Below, one piece after another: positions 1 through 8,181 of a DNA stretch of 64,000 nucleotides (position 1 is the stretch's first letter; the number at the start of each line of letters is the position of its first letter). The position numbers were made by a program, and so were the translations under genes. The notes below the pieces were generated by a model, which saw only the letters and a list, made by a program, of their open reading frames with translations, was not told the DNA's origin and made no database searches. The DNA lies in assembly GCF_024733565.1 (NCBI RefSeq), contig NZ_JANIOC010000016.1:34446-98445 (forward strand), given 5' to 3'. This stretch comes from Rossellomorea sp. SC111. GTDB taxonomy: Bacteria > Bacillota > Bacilli > Bacillales > Bacillaceae_B.

Positions 1-1140
1 GATCTGTTCATTTTTCAATAGGACGGAGGATTTGGCCGCAAGCTCCCGAGCGGCATTTCGATGTTCTGCGCTCATGACGACTTCAGCTTCACGCTCCACG
101 TTCGCCCCGCGATACGGATTTTCAAACAAGCCCAGCTTTTCTTTTAATTGTAAAATCCGTAAGACAGCTTCATCAATGATCGACTCATCCACCATTTTTT
201 CCTCTACAAGCTCTTTTAAGTGATTCACATAGGCGGTTGTCATCATTTCAATATCCACCCCTGCCGTGATCGCCTTATAAGCTGCTTCTTTTTCGTTCTC
301 TGCGACACCGTGGGGGATCATTTCCTTCACGGCTCCCCAATCGGAAATAAGAATCCCGTCAAATCTCATTTCTTTCCGGAGAAGATCACGCATCAACCGT
401 TTGTTTCCGGTTGCCGGGATACCGAAGACGGTGTTGAAGGCGGTCATCACCATCTCACAGCCCTCTTCAAGGGCAGCCTGGTAGGCAGGCAGATAATACT
501 CACGAAGCTCTCTCTCAGACATATCGACAGTATTATAATCACGTCCGCCTTCTGGTGCACCGTAAGCCGCAAAGTGCTTCACGCAAGCAGCCACCCGTTC
601 GACTTCCGTCGTCAAATCCTGACCTTGGAAGCCGCGGACGAAGGCACGTGCGAATTCACTATTGAGGAATGGATCTTCCCCCGGCGATTCCATCACTCTT
701 CCCCAGCGAGGATCGCGGACAAGATCGACCATCGGAGCAAACGTGACATGGACGCCTGAAACAGAAGCTTCCTTTGCTGCAATCTCCGCGCTTTTCTCGG
801 TTAACCCCAGATCCCAGGAACAACCGATGGCGAGTGGGACAGGGAAAATCGTTTTAAATCCATGGACGATATCGGACATGAATAATAAAGGGATTCCCAA
901 CCGGTTTTCTTTCAGGTGCGTGCGCTGGATGTTGATGATTTCCTTGGCACCTGATGCCCCGAGGACGGAACCGCTGTTTTGAACGACTTCCCCGGTCACA
1001 CCCATCTCAGCCATGGGTCCGGTGATTTGTCCCTGTTCTTTTGCCCCTTTGAAAAAAGGTGTGGCCAACTGCATAAGCTGGGCGATTTTTTCATCCAATG
1101 TCATTTGATTCAATAGTGAATTCAGCTTGTTCTCCCTCAT
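1..1140 (-). CDS. bglX: GH3 family beta-glucosidase, N-terminal 380 residues (cut by window edge)
   Basis: Hydrolyses terminal beta-linked glucose or xylose from oligosaccharides. Translating the minus strand from ATG 1140 gives an open frame of 380 codons running off the window start. It shows the GH3 barrel pattern: GIPLLFMSDIVHG near residue 88, RDPRWGRVMESPGEDPFL near 150, a KHF motif near 205, and DGILISDWGAV near 290, whose Asp is the family nucleophile. No signal peptide is visible, so it is probably cytoplasmic and acts on imported sugars. The start has a GGAGGG site 7-12 nt upstream. The gene is divergent from the sugar ABC importer, and both promoters carry the same LacI-type operator. 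The C-terminal domain lies outside the window. BglX is the closest name; the exact substrate is not decided. Confidence 0.9.
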   Translation of the reverse strand, partial: MRENKLNSLLNQMTLDEKIAQLMQLATPFFKGAKEQGQITGPMAEMGVTGEVVQNSGSVLGASGAKEIINIQRTHLKENRLGIPLLFMSDIVHGFKTIFPVPLAIGCSWDLGLTEKSAEIAAKEASVSGVHVTFAPMVDLVRDPRWGRVMESPGEDPFLNSEFARAFVRGFQGQDLTTEVERVAACVKHFAAYGAPEGGRDYNTVDMSERELREYYLPAYQAALEEGCEMVMTAFNTVFGIPATGNKRLMRDLLRKEMRFDGILISDWGAVKEMIPHGVAENEKEAAYKAITAGVDIEMMTTAYVNHLKELVEEKMVDESIIDEAVLRILQLKEKLGLFENPYRGANVEREAEVVMSAEHRNAARELAAKSSVLLKNEQI

Positions 1141-1189
1141 TGATAGACCCTCCGTATGACGATTCATTCGTTTATTTTTCATCTTTAGT

Positions 1190-1246
1190 GAAACGTTTCG
1201 ATAAACAATTGAGTTGAATTATAAGCGGGTTCCAACGGATAGTCAA
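1190..1246 (-). promoter_or_regulatory. Sigma-A promoter of the beta-glucosidase gene with LacI-type operator
   Basis: On the minus strand TTGACT (1241-1246) and TATAAT (1218-1223) are separated by 17 nt. A palindrome GAAACGTTTC (1190-1199) lies just downstream of the predicted start of transcription. Read on the minus strand, ATCGAAACGTTTCA is identical to the operator in front of the divergent importer gene at 1400-1413, in the same orientation relative to its own gene. This position would block transcription when a LacI-family repressor is bound. Confidence 0.75.
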
Positions 1247-1363
1247 CCCGTACATCCCCATCCATACACTGCCTTTCACCCCTTCAAATCAGTATTTTAA
1301 TGATAAAATAAGGTTTGGTTGTAGGCTTAAATTATTTTCAATTCAGTAATTTCTAAAAAAGTG

Positions 1364-1413
1364 TTGAAAGCGTATTCACGTTTGATTATAATATAGTCAT
1401 CGAAACGTTTCAA
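1364..1413 (+). promoter_or_regulatory. Sigma-A promoter of the sugar importer with LacI-type operator
   Basis: TTGAAA (1364-1369) and TATAAT (1387-1392) have a 17-nt spacer. The palindrome GAAACGTTTC (1402-1411), within ATCGAAACGTTTCA, overlaps or directly follows the predicted transcription start. The LacI-type regulator at 6827 is the most likely ligand-responsive protein for this site; that link is an inference from proximity. Confidence 0.75.
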
Positions 1414-1525
1414 TAACTTGAATGATTTTTCATGACAGAATCATTCCTTCTATGAAATGGGGGATCATTCAATGCGCTTTACCATTTTTAAAGGGTTCAA
1501 ATCAAATGGAAATGGAGATGGGGAA

Positions 1526-2761
1526 ATGAAAAAGAAAATGTGGTCCTTACTACTAATCGGTATTCTGGCTTTATCCACGATTCTTACAGCCTGCGGAGGC
1601 AATGGTGAGTCGAAGGATGGAAAGAAAGAAATTACCGTGTGGGCGATGGGTGAAGAAGGTAAGAAACTTAAGGAAATGACTTCAAAGTTTGAAGAAGAAA
1701 ACAAAGATATCTCTGTCAAGATCCAAGCGATCCCATGGGGTAATGCTCATGATAAACTGCTTACGGCAGTCGCTTCAGGAAATGGCCCGGACGTCCTTCA
1801 ATTAGGGACGACATGGGTACCGGAATTCGCAGATGCAGGTGCACTGCTTGACCTGACTCCTTACTTGGAAGACTACCCGGAATTCAAACCTGAAAATTAC
1901 TTCGAAGGGTCCGTCACTTCTATGAAGTATGACGACAAAGTCATCGGTGTTCCTTGGTATATCGATACACGCGTACTGTACTACCGCACAGATTTATTGA
2001 AAGAAGTGGGATACGACAAGGCTCCTGCTACTTGGGATGAACTGAAGGATGCAGCCGGGAAGCTGAATGATCGAGGCGAAGATGTATATGGTCTTGATAT
2101 CGACCGTAATGACCAAATCACTCCTTTCATATTCGCGTGGCAGAATGGTTATGAGTTTGAAGGCAAAGATAATATGAACTTTGATTCTCCTGAATTCAAA
2201 CAGGCGATAGAGTACTACACAGATTTCTTCAAGGAAGGGATCAGTCCTACGACAGAAGGAATCGATATCGTTCAAGCGTTTAAAGATGGTGTGAAGCCAA
2301 TGTTCTTCAGCGGCCCATGGATGATCAATATCATCAACGACCAGGCGCCTGACTTGAAGGATAAGTGGGCTGTAGCCGTGATGCCTAAGAAAGAAACGAA
2401 CACATCAAGCATGGGTGGATCCAATCTATCTGTTTTCCATAATTCCGAAAATGTGGACGAATCCCTGAAATTCATTTCTTATATGAATAAAGTCGACACG
2501 CAAATGGAATGGCTGGACATATCGAATACGCTTCCTTCGCGCGTCGATGCATGGGAAGAGCCGAAGTTAAAAGAAGACCCGATGCTGTCTGTCTTCGGTA
2601 AACAACTGGAAGATACAAAAGCATCACCGCAAATCAAGGAATTCGAAGTGATTGCACAGGAGTTCCTTTCTACCATTGAAAAAGTAACAGTAGGTGGAGC
2701 AGATGTGGACAAAGAGCTTGAGAAATTCAACAAAAAAGCAAATGAAATCGTAGAAGAGTAA
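1526..2761 (+). CDS. Sugar ABC transporter substrate-binding lipoprotein
   Basis: Extracellular sugar-binding protein of the bacterial family 1 (MalE/UgpB type), delivering an oligosaccharide to the two permeases that follow. The frame is open from 1457, but ATG 1526 is chosen because the residues after it form a lipoprotein signal (MKKKMWSLLLIGILALS) ending in the lipobox LTAC, with Cys about residue 23, and because a GGAG site lies about 9 nt upstream. The mature part has the family's ITVWAMGEEG start, a PDVLQLGTTW strand and an FFSGPWMI segment. The product is 412 residues, normal for the family. No importer ATPase is encoded nearby, so the system probably uses a shared MsmX-type ATPase elsewhere. 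Substrate is unknown; the neighbouring GH3 and GH13 enzymes suggest a gluco-oligosaccharide. Confidence 0.92.
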   Translation: MKKKMWSLLLIGILALSTILTACGGNGESKDGKKEITVWAMGEEGKKLKEMTSKFEEENKDISVKIQAIPWGNAHDKLLTAVASGNGPDVLQLGTTWVPEFADAGALLDLTPYLEDYPEFKPENYFEGSVTSMKYDDKVIGVPWYIDTRVLYYRTDLLKEVGYDKAPATWDELKDAAGKLNDRGEDVYGLDIDRNDQITPFIFAWQNGYEFEGKDNMNFDSPEFKQAIEYYTDFFKEGISPTTEGIDIVQAFKDGVKPMFFSGPWMINIINDQAPDLKDKWAVAVMPKKETNTSSMGGSNLSVFHNSENVDESLKFISYMNKVDTQMEWLDISNTLPSRVDAWEEPKLKEDPMLSVFGKQLEDTKASPQIKEFEVIAQEFLSTIEKVTVGGADVDKELEKFNKKANEIVEE

Positions 2762-2796
2762 GAGAGACTAAATAAAACTGACGCTGGCATAAGAAT

Positions 2797-2835
2797 AAAA
2801 TGGAGTTACAGGTGTACAGCCTGAACTCCATTTTT
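2797..2835 (+). terminator. Hairpin between binding protein and permeases (attenuator or stabiliser)
   Basis: AAAATGGAGTT (2797-2807) pairs with AACTCCATTTT (2824-2834), with an inner CAGG/CCTG stem and a T run at the 3' side. In ABC operons such a structure lets the binding protein be made in excess over the permeases, by partial termination or by protecting the upstream mRNA. Confidence 0.7.
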
Positions 2836-2872
2836 AACATCATTTTGCGTACGTTTAGATAGGTGGGATATC

Positions 2873-3775
2873 ATGAGCAATGGATGGAAAAACAGTATGA
2901 GCAAAAATAAGCATCCCTATGTGTTTATCGCTCCTGCAGTGATCATTTTAACTGTTTTCAGTATTGTTCCTATTATTGTAGCTTTTTTGATCAGTTTCAC
3001 AGACCTTGATTTAAAAGGGCTTGCCGACTGGTCGAATGTCAGCTTTATCGGATTGGACAATTACTCGGAGTTAGTGTCGGATGAGTTGTTTCACAAGGCG
3101 ATCTTCAACACATTGTTCTATGTGATCATCGGTGTTCCTCTTGTAATCATCTTCTCATTGGGGATTGCCTTGCTGCTGAATTATGGGACAAGCAAGCTGT
3201 TTACCGTGTTCCGCGGAGTATACTACATGCCTTCGATCACGAACATCATTGCCGTTGCCGTGATATGGGGGTTCTTATACAATACCGAATACGGATTATT
3301 TAACTACTTATTATCATTACTGGATGTAGAGAAGATTCCTTGGTTAGGAGAGCCAACGATCGCCAAGCTATCGTTGATTGTGTTAGCCGTATGGAAAGGG
3401 GTCGGGATCAATATGATCATATTCCTTGCTGCCCTGCAGGGAATTCCAAAATCCTATTATGAAGCAGCGGAAATGGATGGCGCCAACAGATGGCAGGTAC
3501 TGTGGAATGTGACGATCCCGTTACTGCGCTACGCCACGTTCTTCGTCACGGTCACGACACTGATCGGATGGCTGCAATTCTTCGAAGAACCATTCGTCAT
3601 GACGAACGGAGGCCCCCTTGATGGAACGATTTCCATGGCGTTATTCATCTATCAACGAGGATTCCAGTTCAGTGAATTTGGATATGCAGCAGCAGGCTCA
3701 TTCATCCTGTTCATCATCATCATTATCATCACGCTTCTTCAATTTAAATTGAGAAAATCTGATACAGAATATTAA
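2873..3775 (+). CDS. Sugar ABC transporter permease, MalF-type
   Basis: Integral membrane subunit of a carbohydrate importer (binding-protein-dependent inner-membrane component family). The 300-residue product has about six hydrophobic segments, beginning with HPYVFIAPAVIILTVFSIVP. The cytoplasmic EAA loop that contacts the ATPase is seen as YYEAAEMDGANRWQVLWNVT near residue 200, with the invariant G. GGTGGGA precedes ATG 2873; a second ATG nine codons in is possible. It lies 111 nt after the lipoprotein gene and 33 nt before the second permease, so one operon is likely. Confidence 0.92.
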   Translation: MSNGWKNSMSKNKHPYVFIAPAVIILTVFSIVPIIVAFLISFTDLDLKGLADWSNVSFIGLDNYSELVSDELFHKAIFNTLFYVIIGVPLVIIFSLGIALLLNYGTSKLFTVFRGVYYMPSITNIIAVAVIWGFLYNTEYGLFNYLLSLLDVEKIPWLGEPTIAKLSLIVLAVWKGVGINMIIFLAALQGIPKSYYEAAEMDGANRWQVLWNVTIPLLRYATFFVTVTTLIGWLQFFEEPFVMTNGGPLDGTISMALFIYQRGFQFSEFGYAAAGSFILFIIIIIITLLQFKLRKSDTEY

Positions 3776-3808
3776 GAATGAAACTATACAGTATCGGGGC
3801 TGAATAAT

Positions 3809-4639
3809 ATGAAAAACAAAACAACGAAATCGAAGGCAGAGAAGCTCTTTATCATCCTTTTGCTTGCTCTCGGCGGGATCATTGTATCCGTGCCTTTTAT
3901 TTGGATGATCTCAAGCTCATTCAAGCCTGAAAATGAAGTGCTTCAAATACCGCCAAGCTTAATACCTGAGAATCCGACACTCGAAAACTACGTGAATTTA
4001 TTTGAAAGCATGAATTTCGGCGTCTATTTACGAAATACGCTCATCATCGTTTTATTTTCCTTTGTCGGTCTATTCTTTAATGCCATGGCCGGTTATGGAT
4101 TTGCCAAGTATCAATTTAAAGGCAGGGAGAAGATCTTCTATATCGTCCTGGCCACAATGATGATCCCTGCACAGGTGACGATGATCCCTGTTTACCTGAT
4201 CTTAAATGAAATGGGACTCACGAACACGATGATGGGGATCGTGCTGCCGGGACTGGCCGCTGCCTTCAGTATCTTCCTATTCAGGCAGTTCATGACGACG
4301 ATCCCGACTGACCTGATCGAAGCAGCGAGGCTTGACGGGGCGGGGGAATTCTACATTTTCTTCCGCTTGATCGTACCGATTGCGAAGCCGATCTTCGCCG
4401 TGCAGGGAATCCTCACATTCATCGGTGCCTGGAACAGCTTCCTATGGCCGTTGATCATCGCCAACGACGAAAGCCTCTACACCTTATCCGTCGGGCTTTC
4501 ACTGTTGCAGGGGCAATATGCCAACAACTTCGGCCTGCAAATGGCCGGGGCAGCCTTCATGGTCGTGCCGATCATCATCATCTTCTCCTTCTTCCAGAAA
4601 TACATCGTCGAAGGATTCACGATGTCAGGCATTAAATAA
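3809..4639 (+). CDS. Sugar ABC transporter permease, MalG-type
   Basis: Second membrane subunit of the carbohydrate importer; 276 residues with about six membrane segments, the first near residues 13-33 (LFIILLLALGGIIVSVPFIW). The EAA loop reads LIEAARLDGAGEFYIFFRLIVP near residue 170. The short C-terminal EGFTMSGIK is typical of MalG-type permeases, whose tail reaches the ATPase. It pairs with the MalF-type gene just upstream. A REP-like repeat pair follows the stop codon. Confidence 0.92.
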   Translation: MKNKTTKSKAEKLFIILLLALGGIIVSVPFIWMISSSFKPENEVLQIPPSLIPENPTLENYVNLFESMNFGVYLRNTLIIVLFSFVGLFFNAMAGYGFAKYQFKGREKIFYIVLATMMIPAQVTMIPVYLILNEMGLTNTMMGIVLPGLAAAFSIFLFRQFMTTIPTDLIEAARLDGAGEFYIFFRLIVPIAKPIFAVQGILTFIGAWNSFLWPLIIANDESLYTLSVGLSLLQGQYANNFGLQMAGAAFMVVPIIIIFSFFQKYIVEGFTMSGIK

Positions 4640-4645
4640 TTTTCA

Positions 4646-4683
4646 TGTACCAGGTACAGAGCTTTATGGATGTGCCTGGTATA
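4646..4683. repeat. REP-like palindrome pair (TGTACCAGGTACA / TGTGCCTGGTATA)
   Basis: A perfect TGTACCAGGTACA palindrome at 4646-4658 is followed about 13 nt later by the imperfect inverse TGTGCCTGGTATA (4671-4683). The same motifs recur at 42295-42391, 56941-56984 and 57663-57708, where they flank a REP-associated transposase. Confidence 0.75.
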
Positions 4684-4951
4684 TTTCTTTGACTTTGAAT
4701 ATGTATAACACGGGAGCCGTCATGACACTGACCACAAAGTATGTGCGGGCGATTTCATTCCATATAGCAAAGGTTTGGCCGGACATTCAACTCATTGCTG
4801 GCGATGTCTCAATGTACATGTTTTTTCTAAAAGAGTCTACAGCTCCTCTTTTTTATAAAAGAAGATTTGCTTAATAGAGCCCAATAGTTACTTTGAAAAA
4901 GTCTTCAAGGCATCATTTTAGAATGCACTTAAGAAATTAATGCTAAGAAAA
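4684..4951. other. Non-coding stretch between REP pair and palindromic element
   Basis: No convincing gene is seen. On the minus strand a short segment of about 33 codons below 4780 is rich in hydrophobic residues but has stops before and after it and no start support, so it could be a gene remnant. No clear promoter was found here for the following glucosidase. Confidence 0.4.
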
Positions 4952-5074
4952 GATTGGAGCGGAAGGTGCTCGACTCCTGCGGGAAACGCGTGAAAGTTGA
5001 GACCCCACAGGGCGAAGCCCGAGGAGGCTCAACTCACGCCCCGCGGAAAGCGAGCACCTGGAGCGGAAATCAAC
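4952..5074. repeat. Bacillaceae ~120 bp palindromic intergenic element, complete copy
   Basis: The element begins GATTGGAGCGGAAGGTGCTCG and ends CGAGCACCTGGAGCGGAAATCAAC. Its ends and internal blocks (GACTCCTGCGGG, GTTGAGACCCC / GGCTCAACTC, CCCGCGGAAAGCGAGC) fold into a long imperfect hairpin. I recall similar sequences as common intergenic repeats in Bacillaceae genomes. A second copy, cut by an IS, lies at 63857. This copy sits directly in front of the alpha-glucosidase ribosome-binding site. Confidence 0.8.
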
Positions 5075-5097
5075 CACTACATTTATGAGGAGGACCT

Positions 5098-6735
5098 ATG
5101 GAAAAAGCATGGTGGCAGAAGTCCACAATTTATCAAATATACCCCCGAAGCTTCAATGATTCCAATGGGGACGGGATCGGGGACATTCCCGGCATCATCG
5201 AAAAACTCGATTATCTGGAACTTCTCGGCATCGATATCATCTGGCTGAGCCCGGTCTATCAATCCCCGAATGACGATAACGGCTACGACATCAGCAATTA
5301 TTATGACATCATGCCCGATTTCGGTACCATGGAAGACATGGAAAGACTAATAGAAGAAGCAAAGAAAAGGGACATCCACATCATGATGGACCTCGTCATC
5401 AACCATACATCTGATGAGCACGCATGGTTTAAGGAATCGAGGAAATCAAAAGATAACCCTTATCGCGATTACTATATTTGGAGGGAAAGCGGGGACGGGC
5501 CACCAAGTGACATTCAATCCGTTTTCAGCGGATCTGCCTGGGAATGGGATGAACAGACTGGTGAGTATTACTTTCATCTCTTCAGTAAAAAACAGCCTGA
5601 TCTCAATCTTCATAACTCTGAAGTCCGGGAACATTTATACAAAATGATGAACTTCTGGCTCTCTAAAGGGGTCAGCGGATTCCGCATGGATGTAATCGAT
5701 CTGATCGGGAAAGAAGTCGATGAGAACGTACTGACCGACGGGCCGAAGCTCCATGAGTATTTACAGGAAATGCATGAAAAGGTCCTTTCTCATTATCCGA
5801 CTGTGACGGTCGGTGAGACCCCATCCGCCACCCCTGAAACGGCTCAGCTTTATACAGGGAAAGGTCGTAATGAACTGGACATGGTGTTCACCTTCCAACA
5901 TATGTCCCTGGACGAGCGTGCAGGGGAAGGGAAGTGGGCGTTGAAGGAACTCGATTTCGTGGAGCTGAAAAAAGTGCTGAGCGAGTGGCAGACCTCCCTT
6001 TTTCAGAAAGGGTGGAACAGTTTATACTGGAATAATCACGATCAGCCCCGTATCGTATCCAGGTGGGGTGACGATCAAGAGTACCGGATCACATCCGCCA
6101 AGATGCTGGCAACGGTCCTTCACATGATTCAGGGGACGCCTTTCGTCTATCAAGGGGAAGAAATCGGGATGACGAATAGTAATTGGGACGATATCACCCA
6201 ATACCGTGACATTGAAACGATTAACTACTTTCATGAAAAGAAAACAGAAGGCGTCCCAGAGGGTGAGATTATGAAATCGATCCGGACGAAGGGCAGGGAC
6301 AATGCCAGGACACCGTTTCAATGGAATGACGATACTCATGGCGGTTTTACCGAAGGGAATCCGTGGATTGAAGTGAATTCCAATTACAAAAAAATCAATG
6401 CAGAACAGGCAGTGAAGGATCAGGACTCGATCTTCCATCATTATCAAAAGCTCATTGCACTGAGGAAGCGATTGGATATCCTTGTTTATGGGGAGTATGA
6501 GTTACTATTGGGGGATCATCCTGAAATCATGGCGTACACACGGAAATGGGAAGACCAAACCTTGTTGGTCGTGGCGAACTTCTACGGAGGCAATCCTGAA
6601 TTCCATTTGCCTGAAGCAGCGGATGATTCTCATGCCGAAATGCTCATCAGCAACTATTCCGATACCAGTGAGCGACCATCAGAACTTCAGAGTCTTCGTC
6701 CTTACGAAGCGATCGTATACTTATTAGGAAAATAA
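5098..6735 (+). CDS. malL: GH13 alpha-glucosidase / oligo-1,6-glucosidase
   Basis: Cytoplasmic alpha-glucosidase of glycoside hydrolase family 13 that releases glucose from short malto- or isomalto-oligosaccharides. The N-terminus WWQKSTIYQIYPRSFNDSNG is the family hallmark. Conserved regions include DLVINHTSDEH near residue 100, GFRMDVIDLI (nucleophile Asp about 198), VGETPSATPE (acid/base Glu about 240) and NNHDQPR (Asp about 315). The product has 545 residues, close to the usual 550-560. ATG 5098 follows GAGGAGG at good spacing. Trehalose-6-phosphate hydrolase is a close relative, but the absence of a PTS gene and the nearby ABC importer favour an alpha-glucosidase. Confidence 0.88.
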   Translation: MEKAWWQKSTIYQIYPRSFNDSNGDGIGDIPGIIEKLDYLELLGIDIIWLSPVYQSPNDDNGYDISNYYDIMPDFGTMEDMERLIEEAKKRDIHIMMDLVINHTSDEHAWFKESRKSKDNPYRDYYIWRESGDGPPSDIQSVFSGSAWEWDEQTGEYYFHLFSKKQPDLNLHNSEVREHLYKMMNFWLSKGVSGFRMDVIDLIGKEVDENVLTDGPKLHEYLQEMHEKVLSHYPTVTVGETPSATPETAQLYTGKGRNELDMVFTFQHMSLDERAGEGKWALKELDFVELKKVLSEWQTSLFQKGWNSLYWNNHDQPRIVSRWGDDQEYRITSAKMLATVLHMIQGTPFVYQGEEIGMTNSNWDDITQYRDIETINYFHEKKTEGVPEGEIMKSIRTKGRDNARTPFQWNDDTHGGFTEGNPWIEVNSNYKKINAEQAVKDQDSIFHHYQKLIALRKRLDILVYGEYELLLGDHPEIMAYTRKWEDQTLLVVANFYGGNPEFHLPEAADDSHAEMLISNYSDTSERPSELQSLRPYEAIVYLLGK

Positions 6736-6743
6736 CCCAATAC

Positions 6744-6765
6744 TTGAAGCGCTTTCATGTATAAT
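6744..6765. promoter_or_regulatory. cre-like site and -10 box before the LacI-type regulator
   Basis: The palindrome-like TGAAAGCGCTTCAA (minus strand, 6744-6757) matches the cre consensus TGNAANCGNWNNCA with one mismatch. It is directly followed by TATAAT (6760-6765). No good -35 box was found. It could bind CcpA or the regulator itself. Confidence 0.5.
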
Positions 6766-6826
6766 GAACAGAAGAAATCAGTAAAGAAGGATGCCTTCAT
6801 TTATTTAGCAATTAGGATGTGAACTT

Positions 6827-7816
6827 ATGGCAACCATCAAAGATGTGGCTAAGCTTTCCGGTGTCGCCGTTTCGACCGCTTCTTATGCATTGAACAACAG
6901 TAAGAAAGTCAGTGAAGAAACAAGACAGAAAGTTTTAGCGGCAGCCAAACAATTGAATTACCAAAAAAACGGGCTTGCTTCCGATTTGAAACGGACAAGC
7001 ACGAATACCATCGCCTTGATTCTGAGCGATCTATCAGGGCCTTACTATTCCGAACTGATCAAGGGCGTACAGGATGTGACCTCCACGAACGGATATGATT
7101 TGATCGCCTGTAGTTCCATCGGTGGGGCACAGTCCACCGCCGTGAAATTCTTAAAAGAAAAACGGGTGGACGGTGTTATTATCCTTGCCCATAATATCAA
7201 TGACGAGACCATCCTGGAGTCGGCAAGGGAAGGCTTTCCCATTGTGGTCCTCGATCGGAGCATCAAAAGCGATTACGTCACCCAGATCGAAGTCGATAAT
7301 GTGCACGGAGCATTTGTGGCCACGGAACACTTGATTGAAAGGGGAAGCCGTGACATCGCTTTTATCAGTGGGCCATACAACTCACATGACAACGAGCTTC
7401 GTTTCCAGGGCTTCCGGGAGGCACTGGACAAACACGGCATCGAATATAAATCCAAATGGAAAGTCTCCGGGGGATTCACACGTGAAGGCGGCTATCAGGC
7501 GACGAAAATGCTGATCGCCCAGCGGGATGTACCGCAGGCCATCTTCTATGCGAATGATGAAATGGCCATCGGGGGCCTGCAGGCACTGAACGAAAAAAAC
7601 ATTTCCGTTCCAGGGGACATTTCCATCATTGGCTTTGACGATATCCAGCTGTCAGAATACGTGTCCCCGCCACTGACGACCATGAGGCAGCCGAAATATG
7701 AAGCGGGTGCCCTGGCTGTTCATCTTATCTTTCAGATGCTCTTGAAGGAAGAGGTCGATTCGTATTACAAACTGACAACGGAGCTTGTTGAAAGGGATTC
7801 TGTGAAAAAGCGGTAG
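6827..7816 (+). CDS. LacI-family transcriptional regulator of the sugar locus
   Basis: DNA-binding repressor with a sugar-sensing domain. Residues 1-55 hold the LacI helix-turn-helix (ATIKDVAKLSGVAVSTASYALNN) and hinge. The rest is a periplasmic-binding-protein-like domain, with TIALILSDLSGPYYSELIKG at its start and ISIIGFDDIQLSEYVSPPLTTMRQP near the end, a strong family signature. Length 329 residues is normal. It follows the alpha-glucosidase by 91 nt and is the only local regulator, so it is the likely reader of the ATCGAAACGTTTCA operators at the divergent promoters near 1.2-1.4 kb; this is inferred. A strong terminator follows. Confidence 0.92.
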   Translation: MATIKDVAKLSGVAVSTASYALNNSKKVSEETRQKVLAAAKQLNYQKNGLASDLKRTSTNTIALILSDLSGPYYSELIKGVQDVTSTNGYDLIACSSIGGAQSTAVKFLKEKRVDGVIILAHNINDETILESAREGFPIVVLDRSIKSDYVTQIEVDNVHGAFVATEHLIERGSRDIAFISGPYNSHDNELRFQGFREALDKHGIEYKSKWKVSGGFTREGGYQATKMLIAQRDVPQAIFYANDEMAIGGLQALNEKNISVPGDISIIGFDDIQLSEYVSPPLTTMRQPKYEAGALAVHLIFQMLLKEEVDSYYKLTTELVERDSVKKR

Positions 7817-7829
7817 ACGAGTGTGAGAG

Positions 7830-7870
7830 CCTGATCTTTCCCGGATATGTGGGAAGGGTCGGGTTTTTTT
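7830..7870 (+). terminator. Intrinsic terminator after the LacI-type regulator
   Basis: CCTGATCTTTCCC (7830-7842) pairs over 13 positions, with G-U pairs, with GGGAAGGGTCGGG (7851-7863), followed by seven Ts. Confidence 0.85.
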
Positions 7871-7941
7871 AATAGAAAAAAATCTTTCCTTGGTATGACA
7901 GTAAAGATAACGCTTACAAAAAATACCCCCGAAATCCCCTA

Positions 7942-7970
7942 TTGACTTCCCGCCAGATCCCCAGTATTAT
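7942..7970 (+). promoter_or_regulatory. Sigma-A promoter of the metNIQ transcript
   Basis: TTGACT (7942-7947) and TATTAT (7965-7970) with a 17-nt spacer lie about 40 nt upstream of the riboswitch aptamer. A cre-like sequence with one mismatch overlaps 7905-7918, but its role is doubtful. Confidence 0.7.
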
Positions 7971-8008
7971 CCTCTATAAGATAAATTTTTGAAAATTACA
8001 TACATTCA

Positions 8009-8112
8009 ATTATCCAGAGTGACCGAGGGATCAGGCCCTATGACGTCCGGCAACCTCCAGAAATGGAACGGTGCTAATTCCTGCAGAATGATTTCATTCT
8101 GAGAGATAAGTC
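8009..8112 (+). ncRNA. SAM-I (S-box) riboswitch
   Basis: The aptamer shows the S-box consensus blocks in order: TTATCCAGAG, CCGAGGGATCAGGCCCTATGA, CCGGCAACC, GGTGCTAATTCCTGCAG and the closing GAGAGATAAG. It binds S-adenosylmethionine. When SAM is plentiful the terminator hairpin at 8127-8157 forms and metNIQ expression stops. Confidence 0.95.
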
Positions 8113-8126
8113 GAGATAAACAGGCG

Positions 8127-8158
8127 ATGCTTCTTTCAGTGGAAAGAGGCATTTTTTA
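8127..8158 (+). terminator. Riboswitch expression-platform terminator
   Basis: ATGCTTCTTTC (8127-8137) pairs over its full length with GAAAGAGGCAT (8142-8152), followed by a T run. This is the regulated terminator of the S-box. Confidence 0.88.
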
Positions 8159-8181
8159 TTGGAGAAAAAGGGGTGTGCACA

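Noticed and set aside
220..759. Long plus-strand open frames opposite the beta-glucosidase
   Set aside because: They are antisense shadows of the GH3 gene with no start signals; the minus strand encodes a clear GH3 protein.
4518..4874. Open frame over the end of the MalG-type permease and the following spacer
   Set aside because: Its first half is an out-of-frame reading of the permease gene and the rest has no start, no ribosome-binding site and no recognisable family.
7905..7918. cre-like site before metNIQ as CcpA control
   Set aside because: One mismatch in a key base, and position upstream of the -35 box of a riboswitch-controlled gene; methionine uptake is not a usual CcpA target.
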